A stretch of 59,648 nucleotides of DNA from a virus. The stretch lies in the IMG/VR virus record IMGVR_UViG_3300037264_000296, positions 1 to 59,648 of that record. The stretch is one strand, 5' to 3'. Shown here one piece after another: positions 58,438 through 59,648 of this stretch (the first letter of the stretch is position 1; each line of letters starts with the position of its first letter). Below the pieces are notes generated by a model that was not told the DNA's origin, did not search any database, and worked only from the letters and a program-made list of their open reading frames with translations. Made by a program: the position numbers and the translations under genes.

Positions 58438-58621
58438 TGTACCTGAGTTTGATATACCTGTATTAGCTAAGATGAGTAAAGGATTAACTACTTGGTTTGA
58501 TGTATTAGTATTTTGTAAAGGTAATGTATGGAAGTATCAGTTTGATTTAAGTTATTTAACTAATAATGAATCTATTATTGATTGGGTTTATTGTGAGAAT
58601 GTAGAGTTTAATAATGAGTAA
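58430..58621 (+). CDS. Small protein of unknown function
   Basis: 63 residues with 'PVLA..SKG....W..V' (PVLAKMSKGLTTWFDVLVFC), a pattern seen in small phage proteins without known role. It overlaps the gp69-like gene by 8 bases. Confidence 0.55.
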   Translation: MNNVPEFDIPVLAKMSKGLTTWFDVLVFCKGNVWKYQFDLSYLTNNESIIDWVYCENVEFNNE

Positions 58622-59312
58622 TGATTTAATTAGTGAAGAACAATTTAAAGCTTTATTACCTAAACAGTTTAAAGGTACTGTTACTCAAGAGGTTATGGAT
58701 GAGATTAATAATGCTTTAAGTGATCCTATTGCTAATGAAGCTTTTAAGGAGAATTTACTTAGTTATACAGGAGTTATGAGAGATGGTAAGTTTAAGATAG
58801 GTGATTATTTAAAAGCTGTTAAGTATGTTAGTTTTAAGTTGCTCGGTGAAGGTAACTTACAAGCATATTTAAAAACATTTCCTGATAGACATCAAGAGTT
58901 TATTAATAAAAATACAACTCCTAAAGATATGAGTTCGTATGCTGCAATGTACAATAAGAATAAATTAGTTAATCTTATATTTGCACAGACCCTTATACCT
59001 CACCATGTATTACACCAAGAGTTGTACACCAAATCATTGTATGGTTTGTTTGAAATAGCTAATGATCCTAAAGCTCCTGCAAGAGATAGAGCATTCTCCT
59101 ATGATAAGGTTATGTCTCATTTAAAACCACCTGAGAATACTAAGATAGAGTTAGATATTGGTATTAAGAGTGATAGTATGGTTGAACAGTTAAGAATTAC
59201 TATGGCTGAGTTTAGTGCTCAACAGTTAAAAGCTATTACTTTAGGTACTCAAAGTGTTACAGATATTGCTCATCAGAAGTTAGTTATTGATGGAGAGTTT
59301 ACAAGTGTGTAA
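58614..59312 (+). CDS. N4 gp69-like protein, probable DNA-packaging (small terminase role)
   Basis: 232 residues, mostly helical. Recognisable parts are LLSYTGVMRDGKFKIGDYLK, an alpha region with RHQEFINKNTTPKDMSSYAA, and a segment typical of phage terminase-associated proteins (LYTKSLYGLFEIANDPKAPA). N4 gp69 lies at the head of the late block, upstream of the large terminase gp68, and is thought to act in packaging. Here the next gene is instead a probable fibre gene, and the terminase must lie beyond the window. Assignment from partial similarity and order. Confidence 0.6.
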   Translation: MSNDLISEEQFKALLPKQFKGTVTQEVMDEINNALSDPIANEAFKENLLSYTGVMRDGKFKIGDYLKAVKYVSFKLLGEGNLQAYLKTFPDRHQEFINKNTTPKDMSSYAAMYNKNKLVNLIFAQTLIPHHVLHQELYTKSLYGLFEIANDPKAPARDRAFSYDKVMSHLKPPENTKIELDIGIKSDSMVEQLRITMAEFSAQQLKAITLGTQSVTDIAHQKLVIDGEFTSV

Positions 59313-59352
59313 TTTAGTGGTAGTCTTTAGTAAAAATTATTAAGGAATTATT

Positions 59353-59648
59353 ATGACTATAGTTGCTCCAGGAAGTTTATTAGACCAGTTAAGTGTTATT
59401 GCACCTTCAGGAGGATCTGCTTCTTTTAATGAACAAGTTTTACAAACTGCGCATCTAAACAACATTGAAACTGCTGTCGAACAAATTGGAGTTACACGCT
59501 ACGTTGCGATAAGCAACTGGATTTCAAAGATAGCTTTTACAGGTGTAGCTGCTGCTGGACTAACAATCCAGAACTTTAGGGTTATTGACTTATCCACCAG
59601 CGCAACGATCTCAAGCGTTTGGACAAACTTGTCTACTGGGCTAGACTT
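59353..59648 (+). CDS. Probable virion appendage/fibre protein, 3' truncated by window edge
   Basis: The first 98 codons are visible (MTIVAPGSLLDQLSVIAPSG). AAGGAATTATT precedes the ATG. The first ~32 codons use the AT-rich codons of this genome. From about 59449 onward the text switches to codons rare elsewhere here (GCG, ACG, CGC, AGC, ACC). An N-terminal virion anchor joined to a foreign receptor-binding part is the usual explanation. Function is inferred from the mosaic pattern and from location in the late block. Confidence 0.5.
   Translation, partial: MTIVAPGSLLDQLSVIAPSGGSASFNEQVLQTAHLNNIETAVEQIGVTRYVAISNWISKIAFTGVAAAGLTIQNFRVIDLSTSATISSVWTNLSTGLD

Overview
The window is most of the genome of an AT-rich, N4-like podovirus (Schitoviridae type). 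Three things support this. (1) It has a giant virion RNA polymerase of 4332 codons, plus a second, two-subunit T7-type RNA polymerase (48530-51196). (2) The plus-strand block from 1 to 19446 follows the N4 late order: major capsid protein (gp56-like), five further virion genes in the gp55 to gp51 positions, then the virion polymerase (gp50). (3) It has an N4-type SSB, a family A DNA polymerase, a PD-(D/E)XK nuclease, a primase/helicase, an AAA+/vWA gene pair and a gp69-like gene. The host cannot be named. The AT-rich code, AGGAG-type ribosome binding sites, SleB-like lysozyme and Tad2 domain suggest an AT-rich, probably Gram-negative bacterium.

Layout. 1-19446 (+): late virion genes, cut at the left edge inside the capsid gene. 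19412-56482 (-): early, middle and replication genes. Read from right to left in transcription order, these are: a cluster of very small early genes with repeated promoter-like elements (55.6-52 kb); the two-subunit RNA polymerase (51.2-48.5 kb); a nucleic-acid enzyme block with HAD phosphatase-like protein, possible 2OG oxygenase, SPOUT methyltransferase, RNA ligase and AAA+ ATPase (48.5-43.3 kb); a class II ribonucleotide reductase interrupted by a group I intron carrying a GIY-YIG nuclease (43.3-40.4 kb); a vWA protein flanked by structured non-coding DNA (39.7-37.7 kb); a DNA polymerase split into two separated genes (36.0-31.3 kb); a Cro-like regulator, SleB-like hydrolase, ThyX and MazG-like protein (30.3-28.5 kb); nuclease, primase, ATPase, SSB and RusA-like genes (27.9-21.7 kb); and a Tad2-like anti-defence gene and a RepA-like ATPase (21.3-19.7 kb). 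56564-59648 (+): small genes, a gp69-like gene and the start of a probable fibre/appendage gene. The two window edges would join through a missing block (terminase, portal, tail) if the source molecule were circularised or longer.

How the parts work together. The virion polymerase is packaged and injected to start early transcription. The early-made two-subunit polymerase then transcribes middle genes. Replication is carried out by the split polymerase, primase/helicase, SSB and nucleases. RNR and ThyX supply dNTPs.

The least explained material is RNA-level structure. There is a compact promoter/terminator/kissing-loop leader before the RepA-like gene (20300-20520). Two tandem RNA-like modules, each closed by a 12-13 bp stem and followed by a strong terminator, lie before the vWA gene (39300-39640). 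A dispersed family of GNA-loop hairpins shares flanks (five to seven copies). Early genes are preceded by five copies of a conserved promoter-like element.
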